This document shows, piece after piece, positions 39,702 to 52,743 of a DNA stretch of 60,000 nucleotides. The stretch is from Salpingoeca rosetta. Its lineage: Eukaryota; Opisthokonta; Choanoflagellata; Craspedida; Salpingoecidae. The notes beneath the pieces are model-generated. The model ran no database searches. It was not told the origin of the DNA and saw nothing but the letters and a program-made list of their open reading frames with translations. The translations under genes and the position numbers were made by a program. Each line of letters opens with the position of its first letter. The first letter of the stretch is position 1. The stretch is from contig NW_004754921.1 of NCBI RefSeq assembly GCF_000188695.1, forward strand, positions 1,337,751 through 1,397,750. Direction: 5' to 3'.

Positions 39702-42273
39702 TCAGTTCTCCGAGGCCTGGCTGTCGTCGTGATCAGTCGTCAGCAGCGACTGCGACGAATCAGCCTGGAGCACACACGCAAACACACACGCACACACACA
39801 CACAGAGGCATATGAATAACAACATCACATTCATCAGCCAATCTAGCAATTACACAAGGGCACATGCACACACACACACACACATACAAACAAACATCCA
39901 AACACACACATGCAACACACATTCATCAACATTCATACATACACAAACATCCAAACACACACACACACACAAAATCAAAAGCCACGCTCACAACACACCT
40001 TCCGACGATGTGCACTGGTGCCTGAGGTGGTGCGGTGCTTGGTCCGATCGTGATGATGTCCACGACGGTGGACGTGACCAGATGATGAGCGAGCATACCC
40101 AGCGTGGTTCATGGCATCACCGTCATCGACGTAATCGTCGTCGTCGTATTCGCCGTCGTCGTCATCGTCATCCTCGACATCATCGTCGTCGTCAGCACGG
40201 CGATGGTAGTCAGCGAGCTCGTACAGCGACGTTGGTGATCCCTGCACACCGCTGCCAGGGCCACCACGCATTTGACCCGTGGCTCCCCGTCGGTCGTCAA
40301 CGTGGTCCGGTGTGCCATGCAACATCGACGATGGCGGTGGCGGCAGCGCAGCAAGGTCGGCTGCAATCTCCAGATCACGATCGTAGGCAAGCGTGGCTTC
40401 AACAGCAGACCCACGCGTGCCCATGCGATTCAGCCCCTGTCGGAGGTACTCCTGCACCTCATCCTGCCCGCCTTCGTGCTGCGTGTGCCGAGCGCGGCTG
40501 CGGTGGCTGCGGTGGCTGCGGTGGGATGAGGCAACACTCTGCGCATCACCACCCCCGCTCCGTTGGCCAGAGGACGCCCCACCACTGCCGCTGCTGGCCT
40601 TCACGCGCCCTTCAAACCGCCGGCGCCGGCTGCTCCGCGCCACATCCGAGTCAGACGAGTTGCCGTCGCTGCCATCGTCATTGCTACTGCTGCTGTTACT
40701 GCTGCTACTGCTTGTGCTGTTGCGACGTGAGCGCACATGCTGGTCCGCGGCGCCATGCCCATCATTGTCGCCGTTGTCGGGGTGGCGGTGGCGACGACGC
40801 TGCGGCACGTTCGCACTTGTCACGGCGTGGGGTGTGCGCATGGGAGTGCGGCCCTTCGGCGTGGCGTAGCTCTGGATGGAATCCCGGTGCACGTGGTGCA
40901 ACCGCTCTCTGTTCAGCTCAAGCAGCCCGCGCGAGCTGCGGTTATCGTCCGTGTCCGTGGCCCGGGTTGGATCGACCGACTGGCGAAGCCGTGGCACTTC
41001 GTCCTGCCACGCAGAGTCTGGGCGGTCAGAGACTCGCGACACGCGGTGAGATGACGGCGGACGCTGGGACGGTGGGGGCGGCAGATGCACGGATGGGTGC
41101 CCGTGGTATGCTGGTGAGCGCGAGCGTGCACGGGACCGCGAGCGCGAACGCTGGCGCATGCGAACATGTTCGTTCTCATCAGCACCGTCGGCGCCATCAA
41201 CATCATCCAGCAAGGTTTGAACGTTCACCGCCGTTTGCGATGTCGGCGTGCGCACGCGCGATGGGGAGCGGCGTACCCCGCTGAACGGCCGTGCAGAGTG
41301 CGCTGGGCTCGGTGGCGGGCGGCTGTGCGGCGTCACGTCCCGTGTGGGCACTGCGCTGGCCACACGCGTGCCCTGGCGCTGCGACGCTCCGCTGCGAACT
41401 GACACGTGGTCATCAGTCTCCCGGCGAATGTTGGAGCTAGAGCGCACGCGGCCAGAGCCGGTGCCCTGGTCGGGAAACGCCTCCACAATCTCCCGGCGGC
41501 GGCGGCGTGGCGTGCGCGTGGGCGTCGTGTTCGCCGTGGCACCATGCGCTGCTGCTTCTGCTGCTGACATTGTCGTCGGCTCGTGGGTGCTGACGGCGCG
41601 GCTTGCTGTCGCTGCTGTTGGTGCCCGGCTTCGGCTTCGGCTTCGGCTTCGACTCCGGCTCGCATGACGGCTGCGGCTGGCTTGGCGGCTCAGCCTGCTT
41701 CGCGGGCGGTGGCCGTGATGGTGGTGGTGGTGGTGGTGGTGATAGTGGTCAGCGGCAGAATCTGGATGCAGGCGGTCCGTCATGTCCACGACCTGGTCGC
41801 CCTCAGGCAGCGGCTGCGCTGCAAACTCCTCGTCCGCACGATGCGCATCGACAATGGTGGGTGGCCCAGCGACCACGGCATACTCGTTCTCCTCCACCTC
41901 AGCACTGCCAGCGACGCTGCCGTGTGTGGACGCCATGTGGCGACTGGCGACGGAGCGTGGTGAAGGCTGGTGCGAGCGCGGTTGCAGCGGGCTGTGCTGT
42001 GGTGCCTGCTGGTCAGCAGGATTGCTGGGCGGATACATTGCCACGGGCTGTTGCGTTGTCACTGGTGGGTGCGCAAGGTGTGATTGTGGCGACGTTAAGT
42101 TTGAGGCGCCATGCCCGTGCTGCGGTGCCGGGGGATACATGCCCGTTGGTGCAAATGCACCGGCATTGTACTGCTGGTGCTGGTGTTGGTGCTGTGGTTG
42201 TGGAGCTGTTTGGTAATATTGCTGCGGCTGCTGTTGCTGTTGCTGATAGTGTTGCTGGTGTTGCTGCGGGTAG

Positions 42274-42317
<44 letters not shown>

Positions 42318-45300
42318 AGGGGCCGCAAATGCATGAGGTGGATGGTATGGCTGAGGTACAGCAATGTGACTGGGAGCATGACTGGGGGCATGGCTAGGGG
42401 CATGGCTAGGGGCATGGCTGTGAGCGTGGCTGGGGGCGTGGCTGTGAGCATGGCTGCGAGTGGACATGGGCGTCGTCGCTCCACCGCCGCGGCCCTGCGA
42501 AGGCATTGGACTCACGCCAGTGTCCCGGACACTTCGGGTGTGAGAGACATTGCCCCGTGCATCTTCACCGAGGGGATCACCCTCAACCGCCCCCGTCTGC
42601 AGGTCTTTGTCGTCAATCAGAAGCATCTGCTTGCTTGGTGTGGCGTGCGATGTGTGCTGATCGTGCTGGTGCGACGCACTTGGTCGGCGAGAGGTGGCAG
42701 CAGCCTCGCTCTCACCATGGCCATCCTTGTCACCGTCGCCATTGTGTGTGCTGGCGTTTGCATCGCTCTTGTTGTTGTCGCCTGCATCAGCAACGCTGCC
42801 ACCTTCGCCGTGCACGTCCACCATCTTGGCGTCCTCAGGATCAAACTTCTCACACGAGAACGAGGCATGCGAGAAGTCAAACCCACACAGACAGCGGTGG
42901 TGGCACTTGCACGTCGGGTGCTCGCACTTGCACTTGTGCCTACATCTGCAGTTGTGGTGCATCTTCCTGTGCATCTTCTTCTTCTTCTTCTTCTTCCTCT
43001 TCTCCTTCGCCTCAGCTTCGGCCTTGGCCTTGGCCTCTGCCTCCTCATCCGTTGTTGGTTCACCATCGTCAGAGGCCGTGCGAAGGCGGAGCGTCACGCC
43101 GTGACCGTTGCTCAAGTACACACGCTGCCGCTTGCGTCGTCGCTTCTCCTCGGCAAGCTTTGCCTCTTCCTCCTCCTTCTGCTTGCGCCTCTGAGCAGCA
43201 AGCCATGCTGCATACTTGAGACGCTTGCAGCGCCAGCAGCGGTTGCGGTCACGCAACGTCTCCGCAAGCAGCATGCGGAAGCCACCATTCAACAGGAACC
43301 CACCCCGCGCACTGCTCTCAGACTCCTCAGAATCATCACTGTCATCACTGTCATCACTGTCGCTGCTGCTGCTCTCACTGCCGCTTGACGAAGAAGACGA
43401 GGAGGAAGACGACTCATCGTCATCGTCCTCCTCATGGCAGTCACACATGCAGCAGTGCTCAGTGTCGCTGCTATCCCCGCTGGAAGTGCTGCCAGAGGAG
43501 CCCGTGGAGCTGCTGTTGGCGCTCTCCGAATCACCATCGTCACCATCCGAGCGAAGTTCAGGAAAGTACAGCTTGAGAATGTCGTACAGCGTGGCGGGGC
43601 GCGCCTTGTCTGCGGCCTTGCGCTTCTGACGACGACGACGACGGCGGCGGCGGCGGCGCTTTTCCTTCGCACGCTCCTCTGCTGCAGCCGCCTCGCGTTC
43701 TTGCTGCTCTTTCTCCAGCGCGCGACGGTACGAGTCAAGCAGGTGGTGGATGCGTGACGCAAGATAGTCCTCAGCCTCGCGGTCTAGCGTGATCTGCGGT
43801 GGAAAGCGCCCGTCAAACTCAACGATGTCGCGCAGAGGAGTTTTTCGCCCAACAAACGGACAGCCGTCACCCGGTTTGCCGTCATCATCCGAGCCATCAC
43901 CGTCGCCCTTGTCGTCTGTGGGCAAGGATTCCAGCACCCACTTCTTGTCGCCAATCTTCACCGTGAACAGCTCGGTGCCCTTCTGCACAGCCCGCGCTTC
44001 TTCCTCGCTGTCCTTCTTCTTGCTCTTCTTGGACTTCTTCTTGCTCTTCTTGGACTTCTTCTTGCCTCTTTTCTTCTTCTTGTCTCCCTCGTCGTTGTCA
44101 TCGTCGTCATTGTTGTTGCTGTTCATGATGAGACGAAAAGCCATCTTGCCTCCACGAGCAGGTCCCAGCTTCACCAGCCGCAGCTTCCCGCGGTCATCAG
44201 CCGTCTGCGAGGGTGTGTACACGTACAGCGCTGGCGTGAGCTTCTCCTCGTCCAGCAGCACAACGGCCTGCTGTTTCTTCACGGGCGACTCAAAGATCTC
44301 CACATCTGCAAGTGGCGGCACGTAGTCGTCCTCGCTCACAAAGATGAGCTCGCGCGCTGATCCTGGTGGCAGCGGCTTGCCGTCTTCACCGGGCATGGGC
44401 ATGGCAAACACCCGCCCCGGCGAGAAGCCAAGAAACCCCGCAGCATCGTCATCCCCATCGCCGCCTTGCTTCTTCTTGTCGCTCTTCTCATCATCCTTGT
44501 CCTTGTGCTTCTTGCTCTTCTTCTTGGGCTTCTTGCCCTTCTTCTTCTTCTTCTTATCATCCTCACCATCCACGACATCACAGATATTGCCGTTCTCGCC
44601 ACAGATCATCTGAAACACCAGCCCATTCCGCAGTCTGCGTCGTTCCTCTTCTTCCTTCTTCTTCTGCTCGGCAGCCACGTGCTTTTTCGCCTTGCGCTCC
44701 TTCTCACGTCGCTTCTTCTCACGCTCCATGTGCAGCTGAAACAGCTCTTCAAACGTGCGGGGCTCCTTCTCCTTTCCCTTCTTCTTCTTCTTCTTCGCCT
44801 TTTCCTTCTCCTCCTTGTCCTTCTTCAGCGGCACAATGCGGATGTGCCCATCAGAGTCAATCTTCACTGTCACTTCATCTCCGCCGTCATCGTCATCGGC
44901 ATCGCTGTCTGAATCGCTACTGCTACTGCTGCTGTCGTCACTGTCATCGCCACCTTGGTGTCCGCACAAGACCATTAGCTGTTCTTCGAGCGTGAGTGGC
45001 TTGTCCTTGTCTCCATGCTTGGATGCGTTCTTGGCCTTCTTGTCCTTCTTCTTCTTCTTCTTTTTCTTTTTCTTCTTCTTGTCCTCCTTGGCATCCGCGC
45101 GTGACTCGTCCACAATCTTGTATTCGTGTCCGTCGATGATGATGGAGGCGTTCCACTTGTCCGCGTCGTCATCCTCCTCCTCATCGTCATCCTTGTGCTT
45201 GTCCTTCTTCTTCTTCTTCTTCTTCTTCTTCGCCTTCTCTTTCTTCTTCTTCTCCCTCTCCGTCTTCTTCTTTTCCTCTTTTGCTGCCTTGAGCAAGTCT

Positions 45301-46836
45301 GCGCGGCTCATGAGCTCCAGCTTGCCGTTTCGCGTCGTAAACACAAACTCATTGGCCAGGCGGTCCTTCACAAACTCCTCCTCGTGCACCTGGTCGTAGC
45401 AGTTGCTGCAGAACAGGTCGCTGCACACAGTCAAGTTGAAGTCGTCGAGCGTGGACGTATCGGCCTGCGACTCCGACGAATCGTCATCAGACTCATCCTT
45501 GTCCTTCTTCAAGTTGTCGAGGTAGAAGGAGACCAGCTTGCACGGGCCAGAGCACGCCGTGGAGGTGGTCGAGTTTGCATCGCCTTCGCTCTCGCTCATG
45601 CAGGACGAGTCAATCGCCGCAAACACGAAGCGGCCCGTGTTGTCGTTGCGGTGGCACTTGGAGCACGATGCCTTCTCCCCGCGCCTCTGCAGTGAGCGGA
45701 ACAGTGCCTGGCGCAGGAGCTGTGGCGACTCGCGCGGAGGGCTGGGCAGTTCTGCAGCCACAAGCCTGGCAAGCTCTTCCTCATGAAGTCGGCACGCCTC
45801 CTTGAACGCTGCCGCTTGCTGCTTCGCCGCTCGCTCGGCGCGCTTCTTGTCCTCCTTGCGCTTCTTCTTGTCCTTCTGCTTGTCCTTCTCATCGTCATCC
45901 TTGGCTTCAATCACCTGCCGCACCAACGTGCCGGAGCGTGTGCGCCGAATCACGAGCTTCGGACGGCACTTTGCATCAGACCCTTCCTGTGCCTCCATCG
46001 ATGCGTTGGACGAGTCTTCAGCATCATCATCGTCAACATCCGTCTCGTGCATGCGTGAGTCCATCAGGCGGTCAAAAACGGCAAACGGATCCTCAAAGTC
46101 GCGCAGCAAATCACCAATGGTGTCCTTTGGCCGAATGCCTGCGGTCAATTGTTTGTGTGAGCGGGGCGTGTGAGTGTGTGATGTGATTGAGTGTGTGAGT
46201 GTGAGTGTGTGAGTGTGAGTGTGCGTTGGGAGTGTGTGAGTGTGAGTGTGTGAGTGTGAGTGTGCGTTGGGAGTGTGTGAGTGTGTGAGTGCGTGTGTGA
46301 GTGTGTAAGTGTGTAAGTGTGTGAGTGTGTGAGTGTGTGAGTGTGTGAGTGTGTGAGTGTGTGAATGCGTGAGTGCGTGAGTGCGTGAGAGAATGTGTGA
46401 GTGTGTGAGTGCGTGAGAGAGAATGTGTGAGTGTGTGAATGAGCCAGTCAGTCATGTGTGTGAGTGTGTGAGTGCGTGAGAGAGCATGTATGTGTGTGCA
46501 AAGTAGAGGCGGTGAAAGACACATGTGCCTGTGACGTACACTCGACTTGTGCACATCATGGTCAGTCGAGCATGCGATGAACACACTCTCCTAGAGATAG
46601 CTCTCCACACGTGAACATGGATATTTCCATAGAACCCTAACCTTGTCGCTTCTTGGTTTCCTTGTCGACCTTTTCTTTGCGTTTCTTGCGCTCTCGACGA
46701 TCGAGTGCATGCAGCGCTTCGAGCTGCTCAGCAGACTGCAAACACGAAACATAATGGCAGCATGCGGAAGTGTTCAGTGTGCATGTGCGTTGTATTTGTC
46801 GCGAGGGTGTTGCATGTTGCGTGTTGCGTGGTGTGC

Positions 46837-46882
<46 letters not shown>

Positions 46883-49800
46883 TGTGTGTGTGGGTGTGTG
46901 TGCTTTGTGTGTGTGTGTGTGCTTTGTGTGTGTGTGTGTGTGTGCTTTGTGTGTGTGTGTGTGTGTATGATGGGATTGGCAATGTACGGGAATACGAGTG
47001 CACGTCAAGTCAGAAGAACACAGACTCACGATACGTTAGGACACACACGCGCGCATGAACAAAGAACTTGCGAGTTGCACCTTTGCAGTTTTGTCATTGG
47101 CCTTTGCCACTTCTTGTTCAAGGTGCTTCTGTCGCACAGCGGCTGCATCGAGCTCCTTCTTGGCTTTCTGTTGTTGTGCAAAATGTGAGTGAAAGATGAG
47201 AGTGAATCGGTGACTTGTAGTCGAGGACACTGAAGACAGCTTTGCCGTTCAAGAACACTCAAGACAAGCTCTGCAGCTATCACGACTCGCAGAGTGCCAC
47301 GCTTGATCACACAAACACGCACACACGCACAGCCACATAAGGTCACACACTTGACACACATAAGGTCACACACCTGTGTTTCGGCCTCATGGGCCTGGTT
47401 TAAGCGGGCCTGCTCAGTCTTCGTCTCCTTGAGCTCCTTCTCAAGCTGTTGCCCGCATGCACACAACAACACGATATCCACGGCATCAGATACGAATCAA
47501 CATCGACCCTTGCATGATGAGATGATGTACTCACATGCGTGTGTCAGCGAGCAAATTGAGTGCAGGGGAGGGGATGTCGTGTTGTGCAATCACACCTTGA
47601 CGCGTTGATCCTCCTCACGGTGAAATTCCATGGAGCGACGCTCTCTCGCCTGCAGCAGAAACGAGCAATGACACGGCATATTGTGGGTGAGTATGCATTG
47701 GAAATGATACAGGAACAGGGAATGGCGTGCGTGCATGCGTGCATGCGTGCATGCGTGCATGCGTGCATGCATCCATCCGCACACATGTACACGTGTGCGC
47801 TTGCGTATGCACACAATTGTGTCGCTGCACGCCCATGCTCGCTATCAACGACAGCTCAGACAGCAGCGTGTTTCACACGGGTACAGTACAAGGCCTCACC
47901 TTGGACAATTTCTCGTTCTCGGCCTTGAGCTGCTCCACTTGCTTGGTGAGTTTCTCCACGTCTGCCCTGAGCGCTTTGTTCTCTGCTTCCAGGCTCTTCG
48001 TCCTCTCCTTCTCCGCGACCAGCTGCCCTTCCGTTGTGGCGAGCTGTAAGCACACGGTACGCACGGAGTGCACAAGAGACAAAAATAGGTTGTTAAAAGC
48101 AGGCGGGCGCAGGATGAGCCATATTGCGACATGCAACGTGACGCAAATGCAGTGCAGTGACGTCACACAAGCAAATATGAGGCGACAAAACTCGCACGCA
48201 CATGTGATCGCAACGCGCGCACACACACGCATGCACACGCGCATGCACACGCGCACACATGCGCACATACACGCATGCACACATGCACACGCACACGCAT
48301 GCACACACATGCACACTCAGGTACATACACCCCAAACACAGAGGTACACGCTCGTACCTTGTTCTCAAGTTGGCGGATGACTTTGCGCAAGTCGCCCTCC
48401 TTGGCCTGGCTGTTCTTGGCCACGTCGTTGTGCTGCTGTGACACCGCCTTCACATCATCGCGCAGGGTCTGAATGGTGTTGTCACGCTCCTCCAACGCAC
48501 GGTTAGCGGCCTGGCAAAACCGAAGCGACAGTTTGATCAGGGGCAGAGGTGCGAGTGAGAATTGCAGCAGACAATGACAAAGGTTGTGCATGCCCGCCCA
48601 AAGAAAACAACAAAAACTTGTATGCAAATGCGCGGCGAGTATGCTTGACCGTTGCACATGTCATCAAGGCCAACAAACAACACAACATGTCCAACCATAG
48701 CACACAGCTTTGGTGAAGCAGAATGCACCGACGACGCAACGAAACAGATTGTGCGTGATTGCATGTCATGGATGCGTGTGTACATGCGATGTGTGTGCGT
48801 GAGTGCATGCGCGACTTACATCCAATGCTTCCTGGAGATGACGAGCTTTGTTCTGCTCGTGCTTGAGCATGCTGCTCAGTGTGTGGTTTTCACCCTCTGC
48901 AAGTATACAAAGTAAGTGGGAGGAGAGAAAGGCGTCAGCATGCACGCACGCAAACATGACAGTTTGAAGGTCACAACTGTATCTCAAAGAAATATTGAGG
49001 ATGTGATAACATGCGTTGCTGATGACGATACAAATTGTTCAGCTTCGTGCATTTGTACGCGTGCATGCGTGCATGCGTGCATGCATCCCACAGTAACTTA
49101 CGCATGCGGTAGGTCTGCTGCTTCAGCATGCTGGCCTCCACTTCTTGCATGTTCCGGTCCGTCTGCATCGGTGGGGGAGGGGAAGGTGTGTTGGTTGGTT
49201 GGTGGTTTGTTTGCGCGTGCGAGTCAAGGATTTCGTGAGTATTTCGAACAACGGTGCTGGAATATGCAACCCTTGGCAGCGAAATAACCATTCGTGACAC
49301 CATACAAATGACGGAAACTCCACGTTACACACATGCACACATGCACACGTTGCACACGTTGCACACATGCACCCAAATAAACAGCAGCCACACAAACAAA
49401 GCAAGCACACACACACACACAAAGCACACGCGCATGTGCACACGAGGAAGCATGCAAACATCCACAATGTCACACGAGCCCACGCACATGTGCGCTCACC
49501 TTGAGGTCTTCAATTTCGCCGCCTGTGGACGAGAGCTTCAGCTCAAGCGCCTGTTTGTCCCTCTTCATGAGCGCAAGCGCCATCTTCAGGTCGGCAATCT
49601 CAGACTTTGCCTTCTCCAGTGCAAGCGCCTCGTCGCTCATGTCCTTCTTGTGTTTGTTCTTGCTCTTGCTCTTGTGCTTGCCTGGTGAAAGCTCCACAGC
49701 CACCTGCTTCTTGGAGGGTGACTTGATCTTGCTGCTCTTGTGTTTGGACTTGGACGTGGGTGATCGCTCCGTCATGTTGCTGAGCGAGAGCACGATTGTG

Positions 49801-50908
49801 GGCGGCGTGCCAACCGACGTGTTGTGCAGCTTGGCGTTGTGGTGGTGATGACGTGCCTTGTCCTGCTTGTCCTTCTTCTTGTGCTTCTTTGCCTTCTTCT
49901 TCAGTTCCTTCGCCAGAATGTTCTCGAGCTCCGTGTCGCGCTCTTCCTCCCGCTGCTCCTGCGCGTCCTGCGCTGTCAGGCGGCTCAACTGTGCAATTCA
50001 GGCAATGTGGTGAGGTGGCGACACATGTGTGTGCTTGTGTGTGAGCATTTTTGTGCTTGTGTGTGAGCATTTGTGTGCTTGTGTGTGATTGTGCTCGTGT
50101 ATGTTTATGTGTGATTGTGTGCTCGTGTGTGTGTGCTCGTGTGTGTGTGTGTGTGCGTATGTAGTGCGAAGGCTTGTGATGTGAAAGCGCAAAACTGTGG
50201 TAACATGTGTTGCGAGTGCGGCGTTCCCCGTACCTCAAGCATCAGTTCCTTAATGGAGTCCTTTGGTTTCCCGGGATGTGTCCTGCAGTCAGCATTGGAA
50301 TGCAAACGTGCACGTCAGCAGCGGGGACAACAACAACAAGAAGTCACAAGCGACTCTCCAATAGCACATGCATTGGACACACGAACGAGGACAGGAGCAG
50401 AAGAATACAAGTGGATTGTCGGGACTCTGGGAATGCCGCTTGCTTGAGGTTCGTACCTGTCTTCGACTTGCATGGGCGTTGGGTCGTGCTGTAGGAGGGA
50501 CTGCATGCTTGGGTCCTTGCGCCTGCTTGGTGTCTTGTATTCAGACTTTACCTGGACGTTGGGAGAAACCAGAGATAGTGCAGGTGTCATTGAGATTGTG
50601 CATGCTCAGTCATAGCGACCAGTTGGCAAGCCCTTCTCTTGCTTCACACAAACTCACTCACTCACTCACGCACTCAGACACATACACAAACACACACTCA
50701 CACACACACACACACAAACACTTACTCACTCACTCACTCACTCACTCAGACACACACACTCACACACACACACACACTCACACTCACACACACACTCACA
50801 CACTTCCTCACTCACACTTCCTCACTCAGACACACACTCACTCAGACACACGCACTCACACACCTTTGTCTGTTGCGGGCTGAGCAAGCTCCGCTCCGCG
50901 GTTGACAT
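39702..50908 (-). CDS. Gene E: very large charged coiled-coil protein with RS-like and CxC-rich segments, family unknown
   Basis: Fourteen exons: 50908-50864, 50551-50457, 50282-50234, 49988-49500, 49162-49102, 48896-48820, 48510-48358, 48043-47900, 47649-47596, 47445-47374, 47167-47081, 46735-46642, 46138-39999 and 39764-39702, giving 2540 residues. Start at ATG 50908 (MSTAERSLLSPQQTK). Residues up to about 470 include KKKAKKHKKKDK and KSKHKSSK basic patches and a long coiled coil. The giant exon 13 alternates polyLys, acidic and polySer blocks, with cysteine pairs (CSKC, CSDLFCSNC, CRRCK-type CWRCK) and a CxC array at 1537-1558, then Gln-rich, PSHAPSHA repeats and RS dipeptides. I recognise no family. 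Composition suits a nuclear scaffold, which is inference. A TTG-started frame at 46148 is only the 5' end of exon 13 and not the gene start. Confidence 0.82.
42885..42950 (-). other. CxC array (metallothionein-like spacing) in gene E
   Basis: Eight cysteines arranged C-x-C-x3-C-x-C-x4-C-x-C-x3-C-x-C with His residues in the gaps, residues about 1537-1558, preceded by a basic KKKKMHRKMHHN stretch. The spacing is symmetrical about the centre. This would be a plausible metal-binding cluster. Confidence 0.8.
46150..46485 (-). repeat. GTGTGAGT repeat block in gene E intron 12
   Basis: Over 300 bases of GAGTGTGT, GAGTGCGT and GTTGGGAGTG units on the plus strand; sense orientation (CACTCA)n. It fills the 3' half of the intron between 46641 and 46139 and reaches almost to the acceptor. 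Confidence 0.88.
46843..46966 (-). repeat. (GT)n with CTTTGTGT interruptions in gene E intron 11
   Basis: GT runs separated by TGCTTTGTGTG spacers on the plus strand; (CA)n in the transcript. Fully intronic, between 47080 and 46736. Confidence 0.88.
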
Positions 50909-51538
50909 GGCTGGTTGTCACTGCCTGGAATCCTCTCCCAAGCGCACGTGAACTAAGCATGTTGATGGTGCAACACAGAACATGGGGGAAGGAAGTGGTT
51001 TGAGCACAGTGAGAGGCTACAAGAACAACACCGTGCACATAACATGCACATAACATGCATATGTAGCACGAGGCAAGTGCATGTGTGTGCAGTGCGGATG
51101 ATGCATGCCACTGCGTTCTATCCATTGTCCCCATGTGTGCCTCTCTGTGTGTCTCCTCCCTGAGCCACCCTCTTCTATCACATCTCCATTTCATTCGGGC
51201 AGATGCAGGAGGAGTCAACGCATCCTTATCATCATCAGCATCATCATCATCCATCGACCTTGTCGTCGCGGAGGAGGTGTGATGATGTGATGTAGGATGC
51301 GATGAAGTGCCGCTGGCTGTTGTTGTGGGTGGAAATGAGGGGCAACAGCAACAACAGCAACTTTTTTTTCGACTCGGCGGCGATTTGAAATTGGCGGTGC
51401 GAAAATTCATCTTTTACTGTGGCGACATCCCAAAGTTTTCACAACAGGGCAAACGAACAGCCCATTTCATCTACTAACACCACAAAATGCAGTGGAGAAA
51501 GCACGCTTGGCTGGCTGGGTGAATGCGAGCGCGCACAC

Positions 51539-51629
<91 letters not shown>

Positions 51630-51668
51630 CACGCACGCACACACACACACACACACACACTATCGGTG
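50909..51668. promoter_or_regulatory. Upstream region of gene E and 3' flank of the golgin gene
   Basis: About 760 bp between the golgin stop codon and the gene E start, both on the minus strand. It contains a long (CA)n block (about 51536-51660) immediately beyond the golgin stop, TCATCA repeats near 51227-51253 and a T run at 51362-51369. A frame starting at 51410 exists but has no recognisable content. Confidence 0.55.
51536..51662. repeat. (CA)n microsatellite just beyond the golgin stop codon
   Basis: A CA run of roughly 85 bases with CGCACACACGCACGC interruptions, ending seven bases before the golgin stop codon on the plus-strand map. In the golgin transcript it would be (GT)n in the 3' UTR. 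Confidence 0.88.
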
Positions 51669-51932
51669 CTATGATGATGCGGGCTGCATGAGGCCCAACC
51701 ATCCTCGGGTGCGAGACGTCGTGGAGTGCAACACCTGCGATGACAACAACAGCAGCAGCGGAGACGGGTGAGGAGATGAGAAGCAATTGCAACTAGACAC
51801 AGATGCATTCGCGAGGATATGTACAGAAATGTGGGTGTTTCTGTTGGTGACGCGAACCTCTTCGTGCTCTTTTGGGGTGAACTGCAGTATCGTGGAAATG
51901 ACCTTGGCCAACTCCTACATGAGCACAAGTGA

Positions 51933-51973
<41 letters not shown>

Positions 51974-52702
51974 AGTGAGTGAGTGAATGTGCGTATGCGT
52001 GTGTGTGAGTGTGTGAGTGAGTGTGTTTGTGTGCAAGGAGTGGCTGCATCTGCGAGACAAAAAAAGTGTTGGGTGTTGGTTGGCATATGCACACACACGC
52101 GCATACGCATACATAACAAACACATACATAACACCACACACACACACACACCCAGCGCGTACCTCCTGGTGGGAGCCAAGCATGTATTGGTAAACGACGT
52201 TCTTGAGATACAGCAGTTGGTTATCGGTGTCGGACCTGTTGGAAGCAATGGAATCACACAGGAAAACGAAGAATGTGCGTGTGTGCGAGTGTGTGGGTGA
52301 GTGAGTGAGTGAGTGAGGGGTGGAGGTAAAGGGGGAGGTAAAGCCAGCATGCACGCACATAGCGACACACCCACGCACACCCACGCACACCCACGCGCAC
52401 ACACGCACACACTGAATAGTGTCACGAATAGCACGCACTTTTGCTGTTGGAGGACAGCGAGTCGATCCTTGAGGTCTTGGATGTGCTGCTGCTGCTGCTG
52501 CGTGGATAAGTCACTGCCAAGCGCAGTCTCGGGGCTGGCCTGCAGCGCAAGCTGATGCGTCTTCACATCCAGCTCGTGTTGCAGCTGTGTGATGTTGGTG
52601 CGATGGCAGGCATAGAGTACATGAGCAAGCCTCACAAACAGGGACACAACCACATTCTCGCATAACAAGACGCACACACACACGCACACACACACACACA
52701 CA

Positions 52703-52743
<41 letters not shown>

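Noticed and set aside
40272..45805. Several plus-strand frames opposite gene E exon 13
   Set aside because: They are low-complexity mirror images of polyLys, Asp and Ser codons, with no recognisable domains.
39975..46148. A self-contained 2057-residue gene starting at 46148
   Set aside because: The frame starts with TTG directly upstream of a splice acceptor (CCGCAG before 46138). The upstream exon ending CAA-G at 46642 joins in phase, so this is exon 13 of a longer gene.
50856..51410. Minus-strand frame starting MNFRTANF upstream of gene E
   Set aside because: Low-complexity Cys run and no similarity. Gene E has a good ATG at 50908 whose exon joins in phase with the next.
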